Below, one piece after another: positions 46,146-54,378 of a stretch of DNA of 64,000 nucleotides. Within the stretch, counting starts at the first letter, position 1; every line of letters begins with the position of its first letter. The notes below the pieces were generated by a model, which ran no database searches, was not told where the DNA came from, and saw nothing but the letters and a program-made list of their open reading frames with translations. The translations under genes were made by a program, and so were the position numbers. Source of the stretch: NZ13-RE01 sp964612975 (GTDB lineage Bacteria; Dictyoglomota; Dictyoglomia; Dictyoglomales; Dictyoglomaceae); contig CAZTGC010000003.1 of the NCBI GenBank assembly GCA_964612975.1, forward strand, positions 1-64,000, in the 5' to 3' direction.

Positions 46146-46376
46146 ATGGCAAATTTAACATCGAGAAAATATATAAGATTTATCTTTTTAGATAGTGGTG
46201 GAAGTAGATTTACTTTAAGAATTCCTGACCCCAAGGATAATATAACTGAACAGGATCTTCTGGAAACAATGGATCTTATTATAAATCAAAATATATTTCA
46301 GGGAAGATCTGGGAATTTGGTATCCAAGGTAGATGCAAGGGTTATAGAAACAAATATAAGTGATTATTATGATTAA
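46146..46376 (+). CDS. DUF2922 family protein
   Basis: A 76-residue protein with FIFLDSGGSRFTLRIPDPKD and LLETMDLIINQNIF, typical of DUF2922. The ATG at 46146 is 8 nt after AAGGAGG; an in-frame GTG at 46137 overlaps that site and is rejected. It follows the DUF1659 gene by 18 nt, and a strong terminator comes right after it. Function unknown. Confidence 0.85.
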   Translation: MANLTSRKYIRFIFLDSGGSRFTLRIPDPKDNITEQDLLETMDLIINQNIFQGRSGNLVSKVDARVIETNISDYYD

Positions 46377-46380
46377 ATCT

Positions 46381-46411
46381 AGGGCGGGGAAAAACCCCGC
46401 CTTAATTTTGG
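46381..46411 (+). terminator. rho-independent terminator after DUF2922
   Basis: GGCGGGG, five A, CCCCGCC (46383-46401) followed by TTAATTTTG. The stem is very GC-rich for this window. It sits inside the cassette, so the first two genes would be made in excess over the three after it. Confidence 0.85.
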
Positions 46412-46422
46412 AGGGTATAAAA

Positions 46423-46653
46423 ATGCTTGAAGCCTTAGTTAAGAAATTAAAATTTAAATTTAGTTTTCTTTATCAATCCTTTCCTAATTATACATGTAAA
46501 ATCTGTAAAAGTAAAAAGAATTTTATGTTTTTTATAGATGACACCCCTGTATGTCCCGAATGTCTCCCAACATTTTTTGAGAAGGATTTCCTTCCCCTAT
46601 TGATTTCAAAAATTATCTTAGCAATTAAAAATCCAGAGGTAAAGGATGTCTAA
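46423..46653 (+). CDS. small zinc-ribbon-like protein
   Basis: With the ATG at 46423 (GGAGGG 7 nt upstream, after the terminator) the product has 76 residues. It has two CxxC knuckles, CKIC and CPEC, with 20 residues between, fitting a zinc ribbon, then a hydrophobic C-terminal helix. A longer frame from 46360 would overlap the terminator and DUF2922 gene. It overlaps the peptidase gene by 8 bp. I do not recognise the family. Confidence 0.7.
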   Translation: MLEALVKKLKFKFSFLYQSFPNYTCKICKSKKNFMFFIDDTPVCPECLPTFFEKDFLPLLISKIILAIKNPEVKDV

Positions 46654-46981
46654 AATTAACGAAATAAAAATATCAAAAAATTTCTATTTAAAGGATTTCC
46701 AATGTAAATGTTGTAAAAGGGTAATGATAGATTCTCTCCTTTTAGAAAAGATGGAAATATTATACCAATTAAGTAGTGGAAATTTTGTGATCACCAGCGG
46801 CTACCGCTGTGAATCTCATAATAAAAGGGTGGGAGGAGTCTTAAATTCAAAGCATACAAAGGGATGTGCCTGTGATGTTATTTCTGAAAATATAAATGAG
46901 ATTTTTGAGATAGCAAAAAGCTTAGGATTTGCTTTCATTAAGTTGGATAAGAAGAAAAATTATATTCATATGGAGGTATAA
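46646..46981 (+). CDS. M15-type zinc peptidase (D-Ala-D-Ala carboxypeptidase/endolysin-like)
   Basis: A 111-residue single-domain Peptidase_M15 protein. Zinc-site motifs are SGYRCESHNKRVGG and SKHTKGCACDV (H and D ligands), and the third histidine is YIHMEV at the C terminus. Phage endolysins and DUF882-like proteins share this fold and cut the peptide of peptidoglycan. No signal peptide is visible, so export would need a holin-like partner such as the next gene. It overlaps the zinc-ribbon gene by 8 bp. Confidence 0.85.
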   Translation: MSKINEIKISKNFYLKDFQCKCCKRVMIDSLLLEKMEILYQLSSGNFVITSGYRCESHNKRVGGVLNSKHTKGCACDVISENINEIFEIAKSLGFAFIKLDKKKNYIHMEV

Positions 46982-46982
46982 G

Positions 46983-47129
46983 ATGGAAGATTTAGTGAAA
47001 GTTATTAGTAATTTAGGTTTTCCCATTGTTGTTTCTTTAATCCTTCTTTTAAGGATAGAATATAGATTGGAGAGTTTAACAAGGGCAATTCAGGATTTGT
47101 CCCAGGCAATAATATCTATAAAGGGTTAA
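46983..47129 (+). CDS. YvrJ family small membrane protein
   Basis: Starting at the ATG at 46983 (GGAGG 7 nt before) the product has 48 residues: MEDLVKVISNLGFPIVVSLI, a hydrophobic helix, then RIEYRLESLTRAIQDLSQAI. This matches the YvrJ family. One membrane span plus an amphipathic tail is also the layout of small holins. It immediately follows the peptidase gene. Confidence 0.82.
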   Translation: MEDLVKVISNLGFPIVVSLILLLRIEYRLESLTRAIQDLSQAIISIKG

Positions 47130-47137
47130 AGATTTAA

Positions 47138-47162
47138 GGGAGCGAGTATTAATCTCGCTTCC
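47138..47162. terminator. bidirectional terminator between yvrJ-like gene and prmA
   Basis: GGGAGCGAG and CTCGCTTCC pair around a TATTAAT loop with one G-T pair. The right arm overlaps the last codons of prmA. The flanks are AT-rich, so it may serve both convergent units. Confidence 0.65.
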
Positions 47163-48009
47163 TACTTAAAATTAAAAACCAAGAGTTCTTTTCTCTTATA
47201 TCAATTACTTTTAAGTTATTTTCTTCAAAGGCTTTCTCTACATCCTTTACTTTATCCTTTATCATTCCTGATGCTATGAAATAGGAATTCTCTCTCATAA
47301 TTCTTTTTATATCCTTAGAGAGTTTAATTATTTCATCTGCATTAATATTTGCTAATATCAAATGGAATTTTTCATATATTCCTTCTATGAGATTATTCTT
47401 AATAACCTCTATATTTACCCTATTTAATATCGCGTTTTCTCTTGCAATTTTTACAGCAATATCATCAATGTCAATTGCCAAAACCCTATGGGCACCAAGC
47501 TTTTTTGCTGTAATTGCTAAGATTCCTGATCCAGTGCCCACATCAATTACATCCATTCCCGGCTTTAAAAGCTCCTCCATTGCTAAGATGCATAAAATTG
47601 TGGTCTCATGGGTACCTGTCCCAAAGGCCATTCCAGGATCAATATTAATAATTATTTTATCCATAGCTTCATATCTTTCCCAGGAAGGAACAATTACAAC
47701 CCTTCCAATTTCCACGGGTTTATAATATTTTTTCCAGGAATTTGCCCAATCCTCTTCATCTAAATAGCGAATCTCTACTTCTTCCATCCCAAGATCAAGA
47801 TAATTGGATATTAATTTTAACCCCTCCTTTATGTGAGATAAAGTCTCATGAAGATTAATTTCCTCTGGAAAGTAGGCCTTTATAAGGGTTAAGTTCTTTT
47901 TAGTTTCTTCTTCAAGGGATACTCCCCTTGCTCCTATTTCCTTCAATAGATTAAAAATGGAATCTTCTGCCTCTTCTTTTGTCTTAATAGTTATCTCAAT
48001 CCACTTCAT
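47149..48009 (-). CDS. prmA: ribosomal protein L11 methyltransferase
   Basis: A 286-residue PrmA. The N-terminal substrate-binding domain precedes the SAM site VIDVGTGSGILAITAKKLGA (about 153-172). NIDPGMAFGTGTHETT and LILANINADEI, the family's signature NPPY-like region, are present. It trimethylates ribosomal protein L11. A TATATT box lies about 8 nt before the ATG and shares DNA with the promoter of the divergent SDR gene. Confidence 0.95.
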   Translation of the reverse strand: MKWIEITIKTKEEAEDSIFNLLKEIGARGVSLEEETKKNLTLIKAYFPEEINLHETLSHIKEGLKLISNYLDLGMEEVEIRYLDEEDWANSWKKYYKPVEIGRVVIVPSWERYEAMDKIIINIDPGMAFGTGTHETTILCILAMEELLKPGMDVIDVGTGSGILAITAKKLGAHRVLAIDIDDIAVKIARENAILNRVNIEVIKNNLIEGIYEKFHLILANINADEIIKLSKDIKRIMRENSYFIASGMIKDKVKDVEKAFEENNLKVIDIREKNSWFLILSRKRD

Positions 48010-48012
48010 AAT

Positions 48013-48023
48013 AGTATAATATA
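48013..48023. promoter_or_regulatory. overlapping divergent -10 boxes of prmA and the SDR gene
   Basis: Plus strand TATAAT (48015-48020) faces the SDR gene; minus strand TATATT (48018-48023) faces prmA with 8 nt to its ATG. Only 40 bp separate the two starts. Confidence 0.45.
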
Positions 48024-48049
48024 ACCAAAAATACTTAGGAGGAAAAGAG

Positions 48050-48751
48050 ATGGGATATAGTGTTTTAATAACTGGGGCATCAAAGGGGTTGGGATTTTCA
48101 TTAACTAATATTTATTTAAGATCAAATCATAAGGTTATAGCTACATATAGAAAAAATTTAGAAAATCTTGAGGAAATTGCTAATAAATATGAAAATTTAG
48201 CACTTGTTCCTATGGATATATCTTCTGAAGATTCTGTAAAATCTGCCTATGAATTAATAAAGGAAAGGATCTCCTCTATAGATATTCTTATAAATAATGC
48301 AGCAATATATATTGAGGATAGATCAAAAACTATTGAGAATATAGATATAGAAAAGGTAATTACAACTCTAAATGTAAATTCTGTTGGAGTCTTGAGGGTT
48401 TTAAAATATTTTTATCCCATGGTAGAAGGAGGCAATAAAAAACTCATTATAAACATTTCTTCTGAGGCTGGAAGTATTGGAGATTGCTGGAGGGATAGGG
48501 AATATGGATATTGTATGTCAAAATCTGCTCTAAACATGCTCTCTATGATCCTTCAAAATTATAGTAAGGATAAAGGGGTAAAAATTCTTGTAATACATCC
48601 GGGCTGGATGAGGACAGATATGGGAGGTCCTGATGCAGATATCTCTCCTGAGGAATCTGCAGAAGGTATATACAATCTTTCCCTTAGAGAATGGAATGTT
48701 AATGATAAAGATATTTACATGGATTATTTGGGAAGAAAAATGAATTGGTAG
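48050..48751 (+). CDS. short-chain dehydrogenase/reductase
   Basis: A 233-residue SDR. LITGASKGLGFSL is the cofactor loop, INNAAIY and the serine in NISSEAGS follow, and the catalytic YCMSK is at about 161-165. TDMGGPDADISPEESAEGIY at the C terminus resembles the C-factor/sniffer-like branch. AGGAGG precedes the ATG. Substrate not known; it is followed by the WD40 gene after 45 bp. Confidence 0.9.
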   Translation: MGYSVLITGASKGLGFSLTNIYLRSNHKVIATYRKNLENLEEIANKYENLALVPMDISSEDSVKSAYELIKERISSIDILINNAAIYIEDRSKTIENIDIEKVITTLNVNSVGVLRVLKYFYPMVEGGNKKLIINISSEAGSIGDCWRDREYGYCMSKSALNMLSMILQNYSKDKGVKILVIHPGWMRTDMGGPDADISPEESAEGIYNLSLREWNVNDKDIYMDYLGRKMNW

Positions 48752-48796
48752 TTAAGGAGAAGTTAGTATATAATATTATCAGTTCTAAGATAAGAG

Positions 48797-49624
48797 GTGA
48801 TCCTAATAATAAGAATATTCAAATATTTCATATTAGTCCCTATAATCTTTTTATATCTTCTGTCAGGAAATCACTCAGAAGCTTATATTCAGCTTCCTCA
48901 AGGAGTTAAAGTAATCTCCATAGCTCTTTCCCTAGATGGAAGAAGTATTATTACAGGAAATAGTGATAAAACCATAAGAATTTTTGATATAACTTCAAAA
49001 GAAGAGTTAAAGGTTTTCAGGGGTCATACCGATGAGGTTTTATCAGTTAGTGTTTCTCCTGATGGAAGATATATTTTATCGGGAAGTAAAGATAAAACTG
49101 TAAAGCTTTGGGATATATATTGGGGAAGAGAAATTAGAACCTTTAAAGGACATAGGTGGCATGTTAATTCTGTTTGTTTCTCAAAAGATGGAAGTTATGC
49201 TATTTCAGGAAGTTTTGATAAAAGTATAAAAATATGGGATTTATCATCAGGAAGGGAGTTTGGAACCCTTTTAGGACATAAAGGGGGTATCTTTTCCTTA
49301 GATATTTCTTCTGATGGGAGATATATAGTATCGGGAAGTTCTGATGGAACTATAAAAATTTGGGATATAGTTTTAGGAAAGGAAATAAGAAGCTTTATGG
49401 GACATAGGGGAGAAGTAAGCTCAATCTCCTTTACTCCCGATGGAAAATATTTTATCTCTGCTGGAGAGGATAAGATTATAAGAGTATGGGATTTTGAAAA
49501 GGGAAAAGAAGTAAAAATTATGATGGGACATAAGAATAAAATAAATTCAATTTCAGTGTCTTATGATGGAAGATACATTTTATCAGGAAGTAGCGATAAA
49601 ACCGTAAAACTATGGAAGAGATGA
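48797..49624 (+). CDS. exported WD40-repeat protein
   Basis: A 275-residue protein with a signal-peptide-like N terminus (FKYFILVPIIFLYLLSG, cleavage perhaps after HSEA) and six WD40 repeats of about 42 residues, each with a version of SPDGRYILSGSxDKTVKLWD and a GH dipeptide. Six complete repeats make a small propeller; a seventh is not visible. The start is uncertain: a GTG at 48797 lies within GAGGTGATCC, itself an extended ribosome binding site, and no ATG or TTG lies just downstream, only ATA codons. It overlaps mnmA by 15 bp at the 3' ends. Probably a periplasmic scaffold. Confidence 0.85.
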   Translation: MILIIRIFKYFILVPIIFLYLLSGNHSEAYIQLPQGVKVISIALSLDGRSIITGNSDKTIRIFDITSKEELKVFRGHTDEVLSVSVSPDGRYILSGSKDKTVKLWDIYWGREIRTFKGHRWHVNSVCFSKDGSYAISGSFDKSIKIWDLSSGREFGTLLGHKGGIFSLDISSDGRYIVSGSSDGTIKIWDIVLGKEIRSFMGHRGEVSSISFTPDGKYFISAGEDKIIRVWDFEKGKEVKIMMGHKNKINSISVSYDGRYILSGSSDKTVKLWKR

Positions 49625-50677
49625 TATAACTCCTCCGCATAAAACATAATCATTTTTATAACAAACCAAAACTTGACCAGGAGTGATAGCCCATTGAGGC
49701 TCTTTGAAGATTAAATAAACCTCTTCCTCAGAAAGAATTTTTAAAAGAGCAGGTTGAGGATCCATATTATATCTTATCATTGCCTGAACTTCCATTTCCC
49801 TTTCCTTAGGTATGCCCGAGGGGAAGTTAACATTCTTTGTATATACTTCTCTTGAAAATACCCTTTCCCTCTCTGCTACAATTACTATTCCCTTCTCAGG
49901 AATTATTTCCTTTACATAAACTGGTTTTCCTAAAGAAATTTTCAATCCTCTCCTCTGTCCAATGGTAAAATGAAAAACTCCATTATGCTCTCCTACTTCC
50001 TTTCCATCTTCAGTTATTATCTTTCCTTTTTTCTCCTTTACATATCTTAATAGAAAATCTCTATAATCATTATTGGGAAGAAAACAAATTTCCTGACTTT
50101 CCATTTTCTCTGATACCATAAGATTGTTCTCTTTTGCTATTTTTCGAACTTCTTCCTTTGTTAAGTCTCCTAAGGGAAAAAGGGATTTTTCTATTTGCTC
50201 TTGGGTAAGATAAGCTAAAAAATAAGACTGATCCTTTCTGAAGTCCTTTGCTTTTTTTATTAAAAATACCTTTTTATCTTCATCCCAAACCTTTTTAACA
50301 TAGTGTCCTGTGGCAAAATAATTCCCTCCAAGCATTTCTCTCTTTTCCATTAAAAGTCCAAATTTAATAAACCTATTACAGAACATACAGGGATTAGGAG
50401 TATATCCTTTAAGGTAAGAATCAACAAAATATTTTATAATTATCTCCTCAAATTCCTTTTTTAAATTTATTACATAATGAGGCATTCCCAATTTATGAGC
50501 AATTCTTTTAGCATCATTTATAGAAGCCCAAGAGCAAAAGGCATTATCCCTCTCTACAGGATCTTGAAATATATCCATAGTAAATCCTATTACCTCATAT
50601 CCTTCCCTTAAAAGAAGAAGGGCAGAAACAGAGCTATCCACTCCTCCGCTCATTCCTATAATAACTCTACCCTTCAC
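49610..50677 (-). CDS. mnmA: tRNA-specific 2-thiouridylase
   Basis: A 355-residue MnmA that adds sulfur to U34 of tRNA-Lys, -Glu and -Gln. The PP-loop is GMSGGVDSS at 8-16. The catalytic cysteines are in NPCMFCNRF and SQEICFLPN, and FATGHYVKK and TIGQRRGLKI are conserved. The start is GTG and overlaps the cysteine desulfurase gene by 11 bp; the desulfurase supplies the sulfur, so the pairing makes sense. Confidence 0.96.
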   Translation of the reverse strand: MKGRVIIGMSGGVDSSVSALLLLREGYEVIGFTMDIFQDPVERDNAFCSWASINDAKRIAHKLGMPHYVINLKKEFEEIIIKYFVDSYLKGYTPNPCMFCNRFIKFGLLMEKREMLGGNYFATGHYVKKVWDEDKKVFLIKKAKDFRKDQSYFLAYLTQEQIEKSLFPLGDLTKEEVRKIAKENNLMVSEKMESQEICFLPNNDYRDFLLRYVKEKKGKIITEDGKEVGEHNGVFHFTIGQRRGLKISLGKPVYVKEIIPEKGIVIVAERERVFSREVYTKNVNFPSGIPKEREMEVQAMIRYNMDPQPALLKILSEEEVYLIFKEPQWAITPGQVLVCYKNDYVLCGGVISSLP

Positions 50678-51848
50678 GCTTTAATGTCCACCCTTGCTTA
50701 TAGGGAGATATAGCTCTTAATTTATCTACTATCCTTTCTAAAACATCTAGGGTATAATCTAAATCTTCTTTTTTAGTCCAGAGTCCCAAGGTAAATCTTA
50801 AAGATCCATGAACCAACTCTATGGGAACCCCAATTGCAGAAAGAACATGAGAAGGTTCTAAGGAGCTGGAGCTACATGCAGAGCCTGTGGATACACCAAT
50901 TCCTTCCATATCAAGATTCAAAAGTAAGGCTTCTCCCTCTATATATGCAAAGCTAAAATTAATATTATTAGGTAGTCTTTGAGTTCTATGCCCATTTAAA
51001 TAGGAATCAGGAATTCTTCTTTCCACTTCTTCTATGAAATAATCTCTTAATTTTGCCAATCTTTCCCTTTCACTATCAATTTCTAATATTGCCAAATCCA
51101 ATGCCCTTCCCATTCCCACAATACCTGCTACATTTTCTGTTCCAGCCCTCCTCCTTCCCTCCTGCTCTCCTCCATGAAGGAGAGGATAAACTCTTGTTCC
51201 TTTCCTTATATATAAAGCTCCAATCCCTTTAGGTCCATAAAATTTATGAGCTGAGATGGACAAAAAATCCACATTTAAATCCTTTACATCTACGGGTATA
51301 TGTCCCACTGTTTGCACTGCATCGGTATGGAAATAAATCTCCCTTTCCTTAGCAATACAAGAAAGTTCCTTTATGGGTTCAATGGTTCCTATCTCATTAT
51401 TGGCATGCATTATGGATATTAGAATAGTATCCTTTCTTATGGCTCTTTTTAGATCATCAGGATCCACTAGTCCTGTTTTGTCTACGGGAAGATATGTTAT
51501 CTCAAAGCCTAATTTTTCTAAAAAATGGCAGGGTTCTAAAACTGCATGATGTTCAATGGGTGTAGTTATAATATGTTTGCCCTTATCCTGAAGGGCAAAG
51601 GCAACCCCTTTTAATACCATGTTGTTTGCCTCGGTTCCTCCACTGGTAAATATTATTTCCTCATTTTTGGCGCCAATTGCTTTTGCAATTTTTTCCCTTG
51701 CCTCCTCTATAGCAACCCTTGATTCCTTACCAAAACTATGTAAACTTGAGGGATTTCCATATATCTCCTTTAAATATGGCTCCATAGCAGACCAAACCTC
51801 TGGTCTTATGGGAGTTGTAGCAGCATAATCTAAGTAAAGTTTTTTCAT
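50667..51848 (-). CDS. cysteine desulfurase (NifS/IscS family)
   Basis: A 393-residue pyridoxal-phosphate enzyme. YLDYAATTP starts the fold, SAHKFYGPKG has the PLP lysine, and STGSACSSSSLEPSHVL carries the catalytic cysteine. The ATG at 51848 is chosen because AGGAGG lies just before it; an ATG at 51869 has no ribosome binding site. It gives persulfide sulfur to MnmA encoded directly downstream, and perhaps to iron-sulfur assembly. Confidence 0.95.
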   Translation of the reverse strand: MKKLYLDYAATTPIRPEVWSAMEPYLKEIYGNPSSLHSFGKESRVAIEEAREKIAKAIGAKNEEIIFTSGGTEANNMVLKGVAFALQDKGKHIITTPIEHHAVLEPCHFLEKLGFEITYLPVDKTGLVDPDDLKRAIRKDTILISIMHANNEIGTIEPIKELSCIAKEREIYFHTDAVQTVGHIPVDVKDLNVDFLSISAHKFYGPKGIGALYIRKGTRVYPLLHGGEQEGRRRAGTENVAGIVGMGRALDLAILEIDSERERLAKLRDYFIEEVERRIPDSYLNGHRTQRLPNNINFSFAYIEGEALLLNLDMEGIGVSTGSACSSSSLEPSHVLSAIGVPIELVHGSLRFTLGLWTKKEDLDYTLDVLERIVDKLRAISPYKQGWTLKREG

Positions 51849-52044
51849 TTTTTCCTCCTCGATTTTCATACTTTTTTAGTATAAATTATAAGGAAGAAAA
51901 AGGTGAATGTCAAAATATTCTCCCTTAAGCTCGAATAGATATGAAGGTACTTATCAAAGTGTCATGATTATGGGCAAAAACTCCTCTAAGAGGGATATCA
52001 ATCTCTGTGATATAATAATTTTAAAATTTTTATGAGGAGTAAAA

Positions 52045-53871
52045 ATGAAGAAAATATTTTTAATTCTCATACTATTCTTCCTTATTTTCTCAGTAATCTA
52101 TGCCAAGGATTATGGATTTAAAGAAATAAGAGTTTATTATACTATTAAACCTGATGGAGAGATTGAAGTAATAAATGATTTAACCTATTGGTTTTCAGGA
52201 TCATATTCTCGAGCATGGATAACTATCCCCACTGGAATTTATGAAATAGAAAAAGCATCTGTAGCTGAAGTTATAGATGAGAATGAGAAATTCTATATAT
52301 ATCATGAAGAGACAAAAGAAAGAATTCCAAATACCTTTGATTTTACAAGAAATTCTGAAGAATACAAGATAACTTGGTTTTATAGAGCTCAAGATACAAG
52401 CAAAACCTTTAGAATAAGGTATGAGATTTCAAGGGGTTTAAAAGTATATGATGATGTAGCAGAATTCTATTGGAAAGTTTGGGGAGAAGATTGGGAGAAA
52501 AAGCTTCCTGCATTATGGGTTGAGGTCTTACTTCCTAATCAAATAGGGAATATTAAAGATGTCAATTATTGGCTTCATCCCAAGGTAGAAGGAAAGATGG
52601 GGATAGCAAAAGATTATAAAAGAATTATAGCCTACGCAGGGAACATTCCAGAAAACCAGTGGGTAGAGGTAAGAGTAGTTTTTCCAAGAAGTTATTTAAC
52701 AAATCTTAATCCCAATAAGGTTTATATGATATCAGGAAAGGGAAGAGACATAATTTTAGCAGAGGAAGAAAAATGGAAGAAAGAAGAGGAAAGGAAACAA
52801 TTGATGATGGAAATCCTAAAAAAGATATATATAGTACTATATCCTGTCTTATTATTATTAGGAATTTTCTTTTCCCTTCGTACATATTTTAAATATGGTA
52901 GAGAGCCAGAAGTAGATTATCAAAGAGAATATGAACATGAACCTCCTGATGATTCGCCTCCTTCCTGGGTAGATATGCTTATAAATCAATCCAGTAGTGT
53001 TTCTCCCTCTTCTATAGTTGCATCCACCTTGGAATTAGCAAGAAGAGGATATATAAAGATACAAGAGGAAATAAAGGAAGGACTTTTGGGAAGAAAAAAT
53101 AGGGATTATAAGATTATTTTGACAGGAAAGAAAATAGAAAATGACTTAAGTAGAGAAATGAAAAAACTATTATCTCAGTTTGAGGAATTTGGCAATGAAT
53201 TTTATATTTCAGAACTTAGGAAGAAAGATTTATCATATTTTATAAATAATTTTGATGGCTTAGTTAAGGAAAATGTTTACAATAAAATGAAATGGATTAA
53301 TGATGAAGGTAGATGGAAAATCTATGGGCTATTATTATTATGGGGTGGATTGGGATTTTTATATATAATATTATTGTTAAGCTTCCCTTGGCTCAGAAGT
53401 GATAAGTTTTTAATTTACAGTCTAATAATGATTGCAGTCTTAGGAATAAATATAATTTTAGCCTTATTCTTTATAAAACCAGTAAAAAAATATTCCCCAG
53501 AAGGAAAACTTCTTGCTTTAAGATGGAGGGCATTTAAAAGATTCTTGCAGGATTTTTCTCTTATCTCTCAGCGTCCCCCCTCCTCTTTAGTTCTTTGGGA
53601 GAAATACTTAGTTTATGGAACAGTTTTAGGGGTAGCAAAGGAAGTTTTAAAGGCAATGGAAATGTTAAGGGTACCTATCCATAGGATAGACTGGTATACT
53701 CCTGCAATGGCAGGCTCTATGGGAAGTTTAGCAGAATCCTTTGAAAATTTTAATTCTTCCTTAGAGTCCTTTAGTGGCGCCTTTGCAAGTAGTATAGCAT
53801 CCTCCACTTCTTCCAGCTCCTCAGGAGGAGGCGGTGGAGGGGGAGGAGGCGGTGGGGGAGGTGCAGATTAA
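52045..53871 (+). CDS. DUF2207 family membrane protein
   Basis: A 608-residue protein with a signal peptide (IFLILILFFLIFSVIYA), an extracytoplasmic DUF2207 domain (YGFKEIRVYYTIKPDGEIEV, WITIPTGIYEIEKASV), a membrane span near 275 (LYPVLLLLGIFFS), a cytoplasmic part and two spans near 435-480. The C terminus is serine-rich, then about 15 glycines, a common ending in this family. TGAGGAG precedes the ATG. Function unknown; the family is widespread in bacteria as a predicted membrane protein. Confidence 0.88.
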   Translation: MKKIFLILILFFLIFSVIYAKDYGFKEIRVYYTIKPDGEIEVINDLTYWFSGSYSRAWITIPTGIYEIEKASVAEVIDENEKFYIYHEETKERIPNTFDFTRNSEEYKITWFYRAQDTSKTFRIRYEISRGLKVYDDVAEFYWKVWGEDWEKKLPALWVEVLLPNQIGNIKDVNYWLHPKVEGKMGIAKDYKRIIAYAGNIPENQWVEVRVVFPRSYLTNLNPNKVYMISGKGRDIILAEEEKWKKEEERKQLMMEILKKIYIVLYPVLLLLGIFFSLRTYFKYGREPEVDYQREYEHEPPDDSPPSWVDMLINQSSSVSPSSIVASTLELARRGYIKIQEEIKEGLLGRKNRDYKIILTGKKIENDLSREMKKLLSQFEEFGNEFYISELRKKDLSYFINNFDGLVKENVYNKMKWINDEGRWKIYGLLLLWGGLGFLYIILLLSFPWLRSDKFLIYSLIMIAVLGINIILALFFIKPVKKYSPEGKLLALRWRAFKRFLQDFSLISQRPPSSLVLWEKYLVYGTVLGVAKEVLKAMEMLRVPIHRIDWYTPAMAGSMGSLAESFENFNSSLESFSGAFASSIASSTSSSSSGGGGGGGGGGGGGAD

Positions 53872-53917
53872 ATTGATGATAAAAAGGGTTTTATTTCTTT
53901 ATTAGGAGGAGGCTAAT

Positions 53918-54367
53918 ATGAAAGAGATTCTAAAAGTAGATGTTGTTGCCCAAATTGGGATTGTGGTCAAGGATATTGAAAAGGTCTGTGAGAATTTTTC
54001 AAGAATTTTTGGATTAGAAAAGCCCAATATCATTATCACAGATATTTACGAGAAGAGTAAAACAGAATATAGGGAAAATCCTACTTATGCCAGAGCAAAG
54101 CTTGCCTTTTTCAATTTTAAAAATATTGTAATTGAATTTATAGAACCCGATGAGAATCCTTCCACTTGGAGGGAATTCTTAGATACCTACGGAGAAGGAA
54201 TTCACCATTTGGGATTTGAAATCAAGGGAATGAAGGAAAAGATTGAAAATTTTAAAGAGATGGGACTAGAGGTTGTCCAAAAAGGGGAATACGAAGGGGG
54301 AAGATATGCCTATATAGATACTCTAAAGAAATTAAAATTTATAATTGAGCTATTGGAGAATGATTAG
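53918..54367 (+). CDS. VOC (glyoxalase/methylmalonyl-CoA epimerase-like) family protein
   Basis: A 149-residue protein of two beta-alpha-beta-beta-beta units. QIGIVVKDIEKVCENFSRIF and GIHHLGFEIKGMKEKIENFK are the unit starts. In most metal-binding members the first unit begins with HIGI; here it is QIGI, so a glutamine takes the histidine position, while the second keeps HHLGF. AGGAGG precedes the ATG. It lies 11 nt before the ThuA gene and may act with it on a keto sugar or sugar acid. Reaction unknown. Confidence 0.82.
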   Translation: MKEILKVDVVAQIGIVVKDIEKVCENFSRIFGLEKPNIIITDIYEKSKTEYRENPTYARAKLAFFNFKNIVIEFIEPDENPSTWREFLDTYGEGIHHLGFEIKGMKEKIENFKEMGLEVVQKGEYEGGRYAYIDTLKKLKFIIELLEND

Positions 54368-54378
54368 GAGGTTTCTTC

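Noticed and set aside
45906..47129. Interpretation of the small-gene cassette as a prophage remnant
   Set aside because: No capsid, tail, terminase, integrase or attachment-site repeats nearby; DUF1659, DUF2922 and YvrJ are known chromosomal neighbours in Firmicutes.
53800..53871. GC-rich glycine-codon run as a possible assembly or recombination artefact
   Set aside because: Serine-rich plus polyglycine ends are usual for DUF2207 proteins, so it is a normal C terminus.
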